The translations under genes and the position numbers were made by a program. A model generated the notes under the pieces. It was not told the origin of the DNA. It saw only the letters and a program-made list of their open reading frames with translations, and made no database searches. Below, piece after piece: positions 18,415 through 27,594 of a DNA stretch of 64,000 nt (the first letter of the stretch is position 1; each line of letters opens with the position of its first letter). Source of the DNA: Chitinophagaceae bacterium UBA1953 (GTDB taxonomy: Bacteria; Bacteroidota; Bacteroidia; Chitinophagales; Chitinophagaceae); the NCBI GenBank assembly GCA_002336115.1, contig DDEN01000017.1, positions 124,001 through 188,000 of the forward strand, in the 5' to 3' direction.

Positions 18415-20745
18415 TTAAAATTTGAAATTGTAAGATATTGATGGAACCCAGCGGAATAAGCTTGTCTGCACTATTTCTGTAACATTTGGGTTGTCTTTGT
18501 TATCTCTGAAATTAATGGTAAAAGCATTTTCTCTGCCATACACATTATACAAACTAAACACCAATTCTTTAGTCCATTTTTTGAATTTTTTCAATTGCAT
18601 TGTTGCACCAAAATCTAAGCGATGATAATTAGGCATTCTGTCAGCATTCCTGCTGTTGTAATAATAAACAGTTTGTCCATTAACCTGGTATTTGCCTGAT
18701 GGAAATGTAACAGCGCTACCGGTATAGAAAACAAAGTTTCCACTTAGTGTCCATTTTTTACTTAATTGATATATTCCAACAATTGACATATCGTGTGTTC
18801 TGTCCTGAGTTGCATTGTACCATTCATTGTTATTAATACCGTTAATTTTCCTTTCAGTCTTACTTAAAGTATAACTAATCCATCCTGTAAGTTTTCCTGC
18901 TTTTTTCTTTAACATAAACTCTATTCCATAAGCCCTACCCTTGCCAAAAAGTAATTGTGCTTCTACGGTTTCATTTAAAAACAAGTCAGCTCCATTTCTA
19001 TAGTCTAAAACATTTTCCATTTCCTTATAGTATGCTTCAGCAGTAAATTCGTAAGTGTTTAGAAATATGTTTGAGTAATAACCTAAGCTAAACTGATTAC
19101 TAAGTTGCGGCTTAATTATATTACTGGTGCTTGCCCATTTGTCTAAAGGATTTGATCCATTTGAATTGGTTATTTGATGCATATACTGGGCATTACGGGC
19201 ATACGCTGCTTTGATGGATGTATTGGCATTCAGTATATAACCTATGGAAACTCTTGGCTCAAGGTTACAATAAGTTTTTACAATTTCTTCTTTCGCATAT
19301 TTAATGGTATCAATAATATTACCTGCATCATCTATATTGAAAAAGCTACCTCCGCCCATTACATTAAAACCACTAAGCCTTGAACCAAGTGTTATACTTA
19401 AGTTTTTACTGGGCTTATACACATTGCTTGCATAGAATGCACTTTCGTAAGAATATCTTTTGTCCTGAATTTTATCGTTGATGCTGGAAGTAGCATTGCC
19501 TGTAATTTCTCCGGGGCGAATGATATGATAAATAGCAGACCATCCAAACCGCAAATTGTTTTTATTATTGATGCTGTACTGATAATCTTGCTTTAAATTC
19601 CAGTCCCTGATTTGAGAAAATATTCTTATATCGTTTGTACCATTTTTAACTTTAAACTCATAGTTATAATTACTAAAAATAAGTGAAGTATTTAAAAACA
19701 ACCGGCTGTTGAAAATATGATTCCATCTCATAGTTCCGGTACCATTACCCCAAAAGAGACCAAACTGTTTGTTGTAATTTAAAACGTCTTTACCAAAATA
19801 CCCACTTACATAAAGCTTATTTTTTTTGCCCAGTTCATAGTTTAGTTTAGCGTTTAAATCATAAAAATATAATTGATTATCCTTGTATTTTTCATCCATT
19901 CTCAAAAACATATCAGCATATGTTCTTCTTCCGGTAATCAAAAAAGAAGATTTGTTTTTTTGTATTGGTCCTTCAACATTTAGTTTAGCGCTAATAAGCC
20001 CCAAACTTCCACTAACATTGGTGTTTTGATTATTCCCTTCGTTCATTCTTACATCCAGCACACTGCTTAATCTTCCTCCATATTGTGCCGGCATTCCTCC
20101 TTTATACACCGCAATATCTTTTATAGCATCGCTATTAAAAGTAGAAAAGAAACCAAACAAATGAGCTGCATTGTAAATATTGGCTTCGTCTAAAATTATT
20201 TGATTTTGGTCTGCACTTCCGCCTCTTACAAAAATGCCACTATTGCCATCTCCGGCAGTTTTAATACCTGGTAGTAATTGAATAGTTTTTAATAAATCCT
20301 TTTCGCCAAAAATTACCGGAATGTTTCTGGTTTCCTGCATCGATAATTTTTCAATACTCATTTGCGAGCCGGTAACAGAACGGCCCAACGATTTATTACT
20401 GGCAACTATAACACCTGTTAACTCGTAATTAGCCTCAGAAAGACTAATGTTTTTCTCAATGTTACTCACTAAATTAATACTTAAAGTATCTGGAGTTTTG
20501 CCTATTGCACTATACACAAGCTGATAGGTATCAGGTATTAGTGAAATACTGTAAAAGCCATACTCATTTGAACTTGTACCATAATTACTATTTAGTACTT
20601 TAATACTTGCACCAATAATAGATTCGCCATTATTTTTACTTTTAATACTACCACTAATTGTGTATTTTTTTTGCCCGGCCACTTTTTGAGCTGAGATGAA
20701 TAATGAAAGCAATAACACAGCCTTCATTGTTTTTCTAATTGTCAT
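18415..20745 (-). CDS. TonB-dependent receptor with carboxypeptidase-like N-terminal domain
   Basis: A 776-residue outer-membrane receptor. After the signal peptide (about residues 1-24) comes a CarboxypepD_reg-like domain (25-115), then the plug (about 125-230, with GIFVRGGSADQNQIILDEAN) and a 22-stranded barrel ending in FRWVPSISYNFKF with the terminal aromatic residue needed for outer-membrane insertion. It imports a scarce ligand using TonB energy. It forms a two-gene unit with the DUF4249 lipoprotein. A 21-bp palindromic site at 20935-20955, shared with another promoter at 25.3 kb, lies about 200 bases upstream and may be an operator. Confidence 0.93.
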   Translation of the reverse strand: MTIRKTMKAVLLLSLFISAQKVAGQKKYTISGSIKSKNNGESIIGASIKVLNSNYGTSSNEYGFYSISLIPDTYQLVYSAIGKTPDTLSINLVSNIEKNISLSEANYELTGVIVASNKSLGRSVTGSQMSIEKLSMQETRNIPVIFGEKDLLKTIQLLPGIKTAGDGNSGIFVRGGSADQNQIILDEANIYNAAHLFGFFSTFNSDAIKDIAVYKGGMPAQYGGRLSSVLDVRMNEGNNQNTNVSGSLGLISAKLNVEGPIQKNKSSFLITGRRTYADMFLRMDEKYKDNQLYFYDLNAKLNYELGKKNKLYVSGYFGKDVLNYNKQFGLFWGNGTGTMRWNHIFNSRLFLNTSLIFSNYNYEFKVKNGTNDIRIFSQIRDWNLKQDYQYSINNKNNLRFGWSAIYHIIRPGEITGNATSSINDKIQDKRYSYESAFYASNVYKPSKNLSITLGSRLSGFNVMGGGSFFNIDDAGNIIDTIKYAKEEIVKTYCNLEPRVSIGYILNANTSIKAAYARNAQYMHQITNSNGSNPLDKWASTSNIIKPQLSNQFSLGYYSNIFLNTYEFTAEAYYKEMENVLDYRNGADLFLNETVEAQLLFGKGRAYGIEFMLKKKAGKLTGWISYTLSKTERKINGINNNEWYNATQDRTHDMSIVGIYQLSKKWTLSGNFVFYTGSAVTFPSGKYQVNGQTVYYYNSRNADRMPNYHRLDFGATMQLKKFKKWTKELVFSLYNVYGRENAFTINFRDNKDNPNVTEIVQTSLFRWVPSISYNFKF

Positions 20746-21105
20746 AATAACAATACTTGTTTAAATTATTTTCAGGATGATTACTAATTAAAAATGAAAA
20801 CCAATAAAACATTGTTTCAATACTTATGTAGTTTTATTGAACTCCTGTTTTAATTAAGTCTTGCTTTCATTTATTATTAAATAGTTATTTGCTAACAGAG
20901 TTTGCGAAATTGATATTGCCAAATGGAAAAGAAATTCACTTAAGTTAAAAAATGCAGCAAAGAGGTTATTTTTTTTGAACAATTAATCGACTTATTGTGT
21001 CACCATTTTCAAGGTCAATAAACTTAAGCCGGTCGCTGAAATGCGAGAGCGACTAATTTAAACTTCTATCTTTTCGGTATTGCCGAATCATTTTTTTAAA
21101 CTGAA
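20746..21105. other. Intergenic region upstream of the TonB receptor
   Basis: AT-rich, with no coding frame. It contains the operator candidate at 20935-20955, a hairpin GTCGCT...AGCGAC around 21033-21054, and a hairpin TTCGG-TATTG-CCGAA followed by TCATTTTTTT (about 21075-21099) that has terminator form on the plus strand, although no plus-strand gene precedes it. Confidence 0.5.
20935..20955. promoter_or_regulatory. Candidate Crp/Fnr-type operator, copy 1
   Basis: The core TTCACTTAAGTTAA is a near-perfect palindrome around ACTTAAGT. The 21-bp stretch recurs with only two differences at 25338-25358, in the same orientation relative to a downstream minus-strand gene. It lies about 200 bases before the TonB receptor start. 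Binding by the Crp/Fnr protein at 25.4-25.9 kb is an inference. Confidence 0.4.
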
Positions 21106-23079
21106 TCAGTTAGTCTTTGCGTTTTTATTTGTTAAAAACACTTCTTTTCGCTCTGAGTTTATTGGCGGCTGAATACCTAACAAAGCTGAAACGACAGATG
21201 CGATTTGCAGAGACGACATATTCTTAATTTTTCTTTTCGGAACAGCGGGGCCAATTGAGTAAAAAACAGATTGGCCTTCCCGTACTGTTGCCAAACATCC
21301 ATGCACTGCTCTGCCGGTTTCGTTCATTGTTCCATTTAAAAGAAAGTTTTTAGTTGCCTGGTTTTGGTTTTCAAACATTGCAGGGTCAAAAGAATTTTGT
21401 ACGAGATAACTAACTCCAGGTAAAAAGCGGTCTGATATTGTATAGCCTTTCCTACAGCTTACAAACAAATCACCTGAATAGTCTTGATTAAACAGACCAT
21501 ATTTTTTTTGCTCCTGTTGGTTTGCTACCAAATCAAAAACAGGCTCTCCAGTTACAGAATCTTTTAAAGATTTAAGCGTTTTGGTAAGCTGTTCCAGATA
21601 TGCAGTATAATCGGTGCTGCTTACCTTTTCTTTATTGATATAAATGTGAGCAGAGTTACCACTGGAAATACTTGTTAATTCTTGTTTAGAAAAACTGAAC
21701 CCTGTATGTTCAAAGTAATTATTCAGGAGCAAACAGGTATGAATCGGTATCATGCCATGGTCAGAAAAAATGATGAAATTGGTTTCTTTGGGAGCAGCAT
21801 TCATAATTTCAAGTAAATAACGGTCTATAATTTGAAAATACTTTTCAATATGGCCGGCATAAATCTTTGGCCTCCTGCCATTATCAGCTTTATAGTCTAA
21901 CTGTCGTGGATTTGTAAGTGTGTACCTGTGTTGCACATCATCCAATGTAGAAAAATAACCAAACAGCAAATCCCAATCACCTTCTTTCATGCCGGTAAGA
22001 ATTAAATTTCTGGAATACTTTGCCAACCTGTCCACTTGTTCAAACCAAATTTCCTCTGGCACAAGACCTGTTGTTTGTTTTCTGTTTTCAGGCTCACCGG
22101 GCCAGAAGCCACAGGCATTTTGTAATTTTTCAAGAAACACTGATGGATAGCCAAATACCTCTGCCGGTGCAGTCATAAAAAGCCGATAGCTCCCTGCAAT
22201 TTCATCCAACTTAAAAAGTCTGAAGGAAGTATTGTACTGTTTGCCATTTTTCGTTACAGCCATTTCTGTCCACTCATGAGGCACAACTGTTGCATTATAA
22301 CCATTGCTTAAATCAGTGTCTATATCAACAATAAGTTGGGTTAGCGGCTTTAGTACATTTGCTTTATTTAATACAGTATCAGTTAAGTATATTGTAAGTG
22401 GCAGATTAAAACTGCCGGTAATTTCAAATACAGGTAGAGAGGGACTTTTACTATTAACTTTTAATTTCCTGTAGCTCTTACCATTATTATCAATTAATAT
22501 AGTATCTGTAAGAATAAGGTCTATGACTAAAGACGGCCCGGAAATAACCGGATACATGTGCATATAATCAGTCATTCTGTTTTCAGCACGATTATCAAGG
22601 CCAACACCACCTAAAGACATTACTTTTTTTCTTTGCCGCATAGCAGCCTGAAAAATTGTTTCTGCTGCAATAGGTTGACGAAAAGCAGATAAAGCAGGAC
22701 TGCTCCAGTTCTGGTCATTTTTACGAAAGCTGTTCCCGACTATTCCTGTATTACCAGGTGAAGCACCCGTAAAAATAGAAACATGAGAAGGCCCCGTAGA
22801 TGCAATATTTACCGGCAACACCGTTTCGGCATAAGCACCAAACTTTTTCATTTTTGCAAAAGCACCATTTGCTGGTAATACACCGTTTTTTAAAAACTTA
22901 TCAATTAAATAATCAGGCGTACCATCAATAGAAATCATCACTACTTTTGATTGTGACGACTGGGCATTTATACTATTGCCAATAAAAGAAGCAAGTATTA
23001 ACATTAAACCATAACAAAACCCAAAAGACCTGCATCGAGCAATTAAGAGACTGAAGCATTTACTCTCCTTCACAAACAT
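21106..23079 (-). CDS. Alkaline-phosphatase-superfamily nucleotide pyrophosphatase/phosphodiesterase
   Basis: A 657-residue exported protein (signal region about residues 20-40). It belongs to the type I phosphodiesterase/nucleotide pyrophosphatase group. Metal and catalytic elements are visible: MISIDGTPD (D52), the nucleophile region ASTGPSHVSIFTG (T95 most likely), TLDDVQHRYT and FSDHGM in the middle, and a late VHG segment. Such enzymes hydrolyse phosphodiester or phosphate esters with two zinc ions. It is transcribed towards the TonB receptor unit, with 360 bases between. The AraC regulator gene lies 65 bases upstream on the same strand. Substrate unknown. Confidence 0.87.
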   Translation of the reverse strand: MFVKESKCFSLLIARCRSFGFCYGLMLILASFIGNSINAQSSQSKVVMISIDGTPDYLIDKFLKNGVLPANGAFAKMKKFGAYAETVLPVNIASTGPSHVSIFTGASPGNTGIVGNSFRKNDQNWSSPALSAFRQPIAAETIFQAAMRQRKKVMSLGGVGLDNRAENRMTDYMHMYPVISGPSLVIDLILTDTILIDNNGKSYRKLKVNSKSPSLPVFEITGSFNLPLTIYLTDTVLNKANVLKPLTQLIVDIDTDLSNGYNATVVPHEWTEMAVTKNGKQYNTSFRLFKLDEIAGSYRLFMTAPAEVFGYPSVFLEKLQNACGFWPGEPENRKQTTGLVPEEIWFEQVDRLAKYSRNLILTGMKEGDWDLLFGYFSTLDDVQHRYTLTNPRQLDYKADNGRRPKIYAGHIEKYFQIIDRYLLEIMNAAPKETNFIIFSDHGMIPIHTCLLLNNYFEHTGFSFSKQELTSISSGNSAHIYINKEKVSSTDYTAYLEQLTKTLKSLKDSVTGEPVFDLVANQQEQKKYGLFNQDYSGDLFVSCRKGYTISDRFLPGVSYLVQNSFDPAMFENQNQATKNFLLNGTMNETGRAVHGCLATVREGQSVFYSIGPAVPKRKIKNMSSLQIASVVSALLGIQPPINSERKEVFLTNKNAKTN

Positions 23080-23144
23080 GAAATAAAAATTTGATTAAAA
23101 TAGTTTTGCAAAACTATAAAGCACAAAAAATGCTAAACTACCAA

Positions 23145-24020
23145 TCAGAAAACAGAACTACCATTTTGATAAATATCTCTGAATTCCTTTGGAGTATGAC
23201 CAGTAGCCGCTTTAAAAAATCTTGACAGGTGGTTTGCTTCTGAAAAGTTAAAGAGAGAAGCAATTTCTTTTATGGCAAGCTCCCCGTAAAGCAAATTAGA
23301 TTTAATTTCAAACAGAAGAAATTCATTTATCATTTCAGAAACAGTAATGCCAAACTGGTTTTTAATGCATGAATTTAATGTAACCCTGCTAATGCCTAAC
23401 TGGCGTGCATAATAATCAACATTCTTATTTCTGTTTACTTCTGCTTGCAAGAGCTGCTTAAATTTAAACGCAATCGTATTACTTTCAGTTTCCCCGGACA
23501 GCTTATAAGTGTCAGCATAAGTTCTGTTCATTTTTATTAGTATGAAATACAATAAAGACCTGGTAATATGTTCACTATCAGACCGGAAATTTTTTATTTC
23601 AGCAAGCAGCTCAAGTAAAACATTATGTATTTGTAGTAAAAAGCTGTTATTAACCTTGATAAACAAGGGATTTGTTTTATTATAAAAAAACTGCAGTTTG
23701 TATGAAAAGAGCTTATCAGAAAAAAACTTTGAAAGAAAGCTGTCTTGAAAAAACAGGAAATAGCAATCAATTTTAGATTTATCGACGAACCATTTTCTTT
23801 TTTGAAAAGGCGAAATGAAAACAATAGTGCCCTTTGTAATTTTTATTTTTTGCTGTTCGAGTTCTAAATAGCCGTTGCCCTTAGCAAAAAAAACTATTTC
23901 ATAGAAATCAGTATTGTGTAACTCACTTTCAAAAAAATAGGTAGGAATATCTTTGTATGTACCTATATCCATAAGCATTTCTACACCATATTTATTTTTT
24001 AAAAACTTAAATGATTTCAT
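23145..24020 (-). CDS. AraC-family transcriptional regulator
   Basis: A 291-residue regulator. The N-terminal 160 residues form a cupin-like sensing domain (FYEIVFFAKGNGYLELEQQ). The C-terminal 100 residues contain two helix-turn-helix units: ARQLGISRVTLNSCIKNQFG and IKEIASLFNFSEANHLSRFF followed by KAATGHTPKEFR, the standard AraC signature. It lies 65 bases upstream of the phosphodiesterase gene and probably controls it, itself, or the nearby uptake genes. Effector unknown. Confidence 0.92.
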   Translation of the reverse strand: MKSFKFLKNKYGVEMLMDIGTYKDIPTYFFESELHNTDFYEIVFFAKGNGYLELEQQKIKITKGTIVFISPFQKRKWFVDKSKIDCYFLFFQDSFLSKFFSDKLFSYKLQFFYNKTNPLFIKVNNSFLLQIHNVLLELLAEIKNFRSDSEHITRSLLYFILIKMNRTYADTYKLSGETESNTIAFKFKQLLQAEVNRNKNVDYYARQLGISRVTLNSCIKNQFGITVSEMINEFLLFEIKSNLLYGELAIKEIASLFNFSEANHLSRFFKAATGHTPKEFRDIYQNGSSVF

Positions 24021-24217
24021 TATCTATATTCTATGAATCTTATGATGAAGAATTTTTATACTATACATTGACATATGCTTTCTTTAAGGAGAACGTTACA
24101 AATAAAATGTACTATTTGTAAAATTCCACATTCTTATCAATAAAGCGTTTGAGTTTATCCAATTCATTATTTAGTTTTTCTGATCAAATTTTCACCTTTT
24201 GCTAAAGTACTGGTTTT

Positions 24218-24649
24218 TCATTTTTCAATACGTGGCCATTTCCATGCATAGCGAATAATTAGACAGAGAAGAACGACTTGTATAACAGCGCCAATTATCA
24301 TGTGAATCCAAGCTTCACCAGCCAGATTAAACAATATTAGAGGAATATTCACAGCAGCAATAATGATATTTGCCCAGCGATTTACCTTAGCCGGAAGGGC
24401 CACAGAAAGGAAAATCATCAGTGCCGGAATTCCTACAATGGATAGGGCTGCCAAAAGAAATCCTTGCGTAATATCAAATACAAATACGCTCCCTTTCAGA
24501 ATATCATTTATCTTGCCTGGCATATATAAATGGAAGTAATCTAAATAGATAATAAGAAACATCAAACTGGCCCAAAGTGCAGCAAGCTTCAGTTTTAAAC
24601 TGACTTTAATATCCTCCAATATTGCTTCTTGTGTTTGTTGTGTATTCAT
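24218..24649 (-). CDS. DUF6326-family membrane protein, copy 1
   Basis: A 143-residue protein with four hydrophobic helices (about 20-40, 58-80, 88-106, 112-132). The LKLAALWASLMFLIIYLDYF opening, the FHLYMPGKINDIL turn and the late AWKWPR ending are shared with the protein at 45.57 kb (LILSALWASVMFLYIYGDYF, YVPGKAEGLLNG, KAWHWTKN). Both fit DUF6326, a family of unknown function. It follows the envelope protein gene by 11 bases, so the two form an operon, probably under the Crp/Fnr regulator upstream. Confidence 0.72.
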   Translation of the reverse strand: MNTQQTQEAILEDIKVSLKLKLAALWASLMFLIIYLDYFHLYMPGKINDILKGSVFVFDITQGFLLAALSIVGIPALMIFLSVALPAKVNRWANIIIAAVNIPLILFNLAGEAWIHMIIGAVIQVVLLCLIIRYAWKWPRIEK

Positions 24650-24660
24650 AAATTATCAGC

Positions 24661-25281
24661 TTAAAAATTATACCCAAAATCAAATCCGGGCTGAACAAAG
24701 TAGTTAGGCCATTTTTTTTCAACTGTTTTAAAAGATGCCGGAACATTTGTTCTTACCGGCCAATAACTGCATCCGATAGCTGGTTCAAAAAAGAACCGGT
24801 TTTTAAAAAACTTGAACTGGTAACCCAAATAAAAGTCCAGGTACAAAGTGTATCCGTTCCCTATCTTTTTATTATCCTCATTCATGTATTTTTCAAAAGC
24901 ATTCAACGCCTGAACGGAACTATAAGCTCCTTTCCACCAAAGCCGTTGGTAACCTAATGTAGGTGCAAGGATACGTGCATGCCCGGGATAGTTTTCTCCG
25001 GATGCATCAAATGATGACGATCCAAAAGGGATTCCTATTGGCCAGGAGTAAATAGATCTTTTAAATCGAAAGGAAACAACATCTTTTGGAGTTATTCTGT
25101 AGCCAACATTTAATTGTACATACTCTGGGTTATTTACTTTATCAAAGTTCCCCAATAAATAGAGCGTGCTGCCAACAAACCACCTTTTGTACGTACTGTC
25201 TTGTTTGTTATTTTGTGCATTCAACTGCAAACTGCCTGCGAACACTAAAGCAAGTCCAATCCATAAATTTTTTCTTTGCAT
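24661..25281 (-). CDS. Exported beta-barrel-like protein (206 aa)
   Basis: A signal peptide (residues 1-22, ending in LNAQ) precedes a strand-rich domain of alternating hydrophobic and aromatic residues (YVQLNVGYRITPKDVVSFRF, LYLDFYLGYQFKFFKNRFFF) and ends in FVQPGFDFGYNF with a terminal phenylalanine, as in outer-membrane barrels. No named family is recognised. It is first in a two-gene unit with DUF6326 copy 1. A palindromic operator candidate lies 57-77 bases before its start codon. Confidence 0.6.
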   Translation of the reverse strand: MQRKNLWIGLALVFAGSLQLNAQNNKQDSTYKRWFVGSTLYLLGNFDKVNNPEYVQLNVGYRITPKDVVSFRFKRSIYSWPIGIPFGSSSFDASGENYPGHARILAPTLGYQRLWWKGAYSSVQALNAFEKYMNEDNKKIGNGYTLYLDFYLGYQFKFFKNRFFFEPAIGCSYWPVRTNVPASFKTVEKKWPNYFVQPGFDFGYNF

Positions 25282-25337
25282 ATCTTTTTATTGTTAAATG
25301 ATACTGCAAAAGTGGATTGGGGAGATACAATAACTCG

Positions 25338-25358
25338 TTCACTTAAGTTAAGAAATAC
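25338..25358. promoter_or_regulatory. Candidate Crp/Fnr-type operator, copy 2
   Basis: Same 21-bp site as at 20935-20955 with two differences; the centre ACTTAAGT is a perfect palindrome. It lies between the Crp/Fnr stop codon and the start of the envelope/DUF6326 pair, a classic position for control of the neighbouring operon. Confidence 0.45.
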
Positions 25359-25361
25359 TTT

Positions 25362-25940
25362 TTAGCTCTTTTTTTCGAGAATTCTTGCTCTTAATCTGCT
25401 TAATGATTGTGGCTTAATCCCTAAATAACTTGCTAATTGGTGTTGAGGAACACGCTGAATAAGGTCGGGTCTTTTTTGTAATAAGTTCAGGTATCGTTCT
25501 TCAGGTGAAGAAGTTTTAAACTCGTCAAAGTCTATTTGTTGTTTGGCTAACAATTCTTCCGACAGCATTCTGCACATTGTTTCAAACTTTGGAAACTTAC
25601 TGTTCATTTCTACTTCCATATCGGTATTTGAAACCAGAAGAATACTGTCTTCAACACAACTAATGAAATAATCAGAAGAGGCATTATTTAAAACACGATG
25701 AGGCGTTAAGGCATCCAGCTCTGTATAAAAAGCCGTTGTTTTTTCTTCGCCGTCTATGATGTAATAGACCCGAATACAACCTTTTAAAACAAAATAGCTA
25801 TCTTCTGTTTTTTGACCTTCTTTGAGTAAAATCGTTCCTTTCTTTACCGAACGAAATAGGTCTAACGAAAGTATTGCGTTTTTCTCTTCCTCTGTTAGAG
25901 AAACATATTTTGATATAAAGTCAAATAGTAAATCTTGCAT
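25362..25940 (-). CDS. Crp/Fnr-family transcriptional regulator
   Basis: A 192-residue protein. Residues 15-115 form the cyclic-nucleotide-binding-type beta-roll (GTILLKEGQKTEDSYFVLKG, CIRVYYI). Residues 145-190 form the DNA-binding end (VPQHQLASYLGIKPQSLSRLRARI). The ligand-binding PRARE-type motif of true cAMP receptors is not evident and there is no Fnr cysteine cluster, as is usual for the many small Bacteroidota members, which may sense other signals. It is encoded just upstream of the envelope/DUF6326 pair on the same strand and probably regulates it through the site at 25338-25358. Confidence 0.9.
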   Translation of the reverse strand: MQDLLFDFISKYVSLTEEEKNAILSLDLFRSVKKGTILLKEGQKTEDSYFVLKGCIRVYYIIDGEEKTTAFYTELDALTPHRVLNNASSDYFISCVEDSILLVSNTDMEVEMNSKFPKFETMCRMLSEELLAKQQIDFDEFKTSSPEERYLNLLQKRPDLIQRVPQHQLASYLGIKPQSLSRLRARILEKKS

Positions 25941-26216
25941 TTATTTCTTACTAAAGGAATTATTAAAACGAAATTACTTCAAATGCCTTAGAGCTAAAAT
26001 ATAAAATTTGAAGATATGCTTACCTGAAATGGAATTGCTTTTTATAAGGCTATTTAACAGGACTTTGATTTTGCTGTTGCGGTGTTGGAAAATTTTTTAA
26101 TCAGACCTCTGCCTTTTTCTGTTTTGCCCGATACTTTATTATTAAGAATCGCTGCTGTTATTGGTTCACCTACCGTCAGCAATAAAGCATAGTTTAGATG
26201 AATTTTGAATACTGCC

Positions 26217-26254
26217 AAATAAAAATCCCTGCATAAATAACGATTTGCAGGGAT
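26217..26254 (-). terminator. Intrinsic terminator after tRNA-Ser(CGA)
   Basis: ATCCCTGCA (26225-26233) pairs with TGCAGGGAT (26246-26254). On the minus strand the hairpin is followed by TTTTTATTT. It lies about 25 bases after the tRNA 3' end; a second small palindrome, GTGAGTTTTAAAACTCAC, sits between them. Confidence 0.85.
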
Positions 26255-26278
26255 TTGGTGAGTTTTAAAACTCACTTG

Positions 26279-26365
26279 CGGAGAGAGAGGGATTCGAACC
26301 CTCGGTACAGTTGCCCGCACAACGGTTTTCGAGACCGTCCCGTTCAACCACTCCGGCATCTCTCC
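26279..26365 (-). tRNA. tRNA-Ser (anticodon CGA)
   Basis: An 87-base class II tRNA. The acceptor stem GGAGAGA/TCTCTCC (26359-26365 with 26280-26286) closes it, followed by discriminator G; CCA is not encoded. The anticodon stem ACGGT/ACCGT holds loop CTCGAAA, giving anticodon CGA for the serine codon UCG. A long variable arm and the T-loop GTTCGAATC complete the serine pattern. Confidence 0.95.
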
Positions 26366-26374
26366 TTTAAACGG

Positions 26375-26404
26375 TAAAATTAGAACAATAAAAAAATATA
26401 ACAA
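26375..26404 (-). promoter_or_regulatory. Promoter of tRNA-Ser(CGA)
   Basis: On the minus strand TTG (26404-26402), 19 bases, then TAATTTTA (26382-26375): the Bacteroidota -33/-7 layout with one mismatch in the TAnnTTTG box. The tRNA 5' end is 9 bases further on. Confidence 0.55.
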
Positions 26405-26471
26405 TCAGGCTCCTGAAGAAAAGGATCTACAGCAAAATATTTCCGGTGACGGTGAATAAAAATTACCGCCA

Positions 26472-27503
26472 TTAAACTTTTAAAGCTTCCCTCACTTTTG
26501 GAGCAATTTTATTGCCGAACAATTCAATCGATTTCATCAGAGAAGCATGTGATGGCCCACCCACATCCATGTGTGCAGAAAAACGTGTAAGCCCAAATAG
26601 TTCCTTTAACTGAAGAATTTTTTCAACTGCTTCATTCACATCACCAATAATAAGATGACCATTGCTGCCCCGCCCTGCATCATACTGGTTGCGTTGATAG
26701 GCTGGCCATCCTCTGCTGCGGCCAATTCTGTTCATTTGTGCTGAATAAACAGGATAATATTCATCAGCAATCTGCTCCCCATCATCTCCAAAAAAAGAAT
26801 GCATATGCACGCCCACCTGAAATTTGCTCATATCCTGCCCCATGTGTTGAAATGCCTCACGGTAATAATCAAACAAAGGTTTAAAATGAGCAGGATTGCC
26901 TCCAATAATTGCAAACATAACAGGCAAGCCAAACCTTGCAGCACGTACAACCGATTCGGGTGTTCCTCCAACTGCAACCCAAATGTTGAGATGATTATTA
27001 ACAGCCCTTGGTAAAATCAATTGTTCAGTTAATGCCGGCCTGAACTTCCCTTTCCATGTAACCGGATTTTCATTATTAATTTTTACCAGCAACCCAAGTT
27101 TTTCTTCAAACAGCTCATCATAATCTTCAAGATTATAACCATACAACGGATACGACTCAATGAAACTTCCCCTGCCGGCCATTAACTCTGCTCTTCCGTT
27201 TGAAATTAAATCAAGCGAAGCAAAACTTTGATAAAGATGAACAGGGTCTGTTGAACTGAGTACTGACACTGCACTTCCAAGTTTGATTTTTTTTGTAACA
27301 GATGCCGCAGCAGAAAGTATGATTTCAGGTACCGACACTGCGTAGTCGGGCCGGTGATGTTCTCCTATTCCAAAGAAATCAAGACCGGCTTCATCCATCA
27401 ACCTGATTTCTTCAAGCAATTCATGAAAACGTTGCTGAGCAGGTTGAGGCTTCCCATCTCTGCCAACATGCAGATCTCCAAACATACCAATACCTAATTC
27501 CAT
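26472..27503 (-). CDS. LLM-class flavin-dependent oxidoreductase (luciferase-like)
   Basis: A 343-residue cytoplasmic protein with the bacterial-luciferase barrel: MELGIGMFGDLHVGRDG at the N-terminus, FFGIGEHHRPDYAVSVP (about 44-60), SSTDPVHLYQSFASLDLIS and AELMAGRGSFIESYPLYGY (about 107-125). Family members use reduced FMN and oxygen to oxidise diverse substrates. I take the ATG at 27503 over one two codons upstream because it begins the conserved first strand. The substrate cannot be inferred, and the neighbouring tRNA and T9SS genes give no pathway context. Confidence 0.88.
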   Translation of the reverse strand: MELGIGMFGDLHVGRDGKPQPAQQRFHELLEEIRLMDEAGLDFFGIGEHHRPDYAVSVPEIILSAAASVTKKIKLGSAVSVLSSTDPVHLYQSFASLDLISNGRAELMAGRGSFIESYPLYGYNLEDYDELFEEKLGLLVKINNENPVTWKGKFRPALTEQLILPRAVNNHLNIWVAVGGTPESVVRAARFGLPVMFAIIGGNPAHFKPLFDYYREAFQHMGQDMSKFQVGVHMHSFFGDDGEQIADEYYPVYSAQMNRIGRSRGWPAYQRNQYDAGRGSNGHLIIGDVNEAVEKILQLKELFGLTRFSAHMDVGGPSHASLMKSIELFGNKIAPKVREALKV

Positions 27504-27535
27504 AATCATTATTTTATCACAAATATAGAAGCTAT

Positions 27536-27569
27536 AAAAAGAAACGGCAGAACTTCCGAACTGCCGTTG
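27536..27569 (-). terminator. Intrinsic terminator of the 1049-residue T9SS gene
   Basis: AACGGCAG (27543-27550) pairs with CTGCCGTT (27561-27568). On the minus strand it is followed by TCTTTTT. It lies 26 bases after the stop codon at 27595. Confidence 0.8.
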
Positions 27570-27594
27570 AAACTTGAATAAATAAATTGATTTT

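Noticed and set aside
26054..26404. 116-codon minus-strand frame near 26.2 kb
   Set aside because: It runs through the tRNA-Ser(CGA) gene and its terminator; the apparent peptide comes from tRNA sequence.
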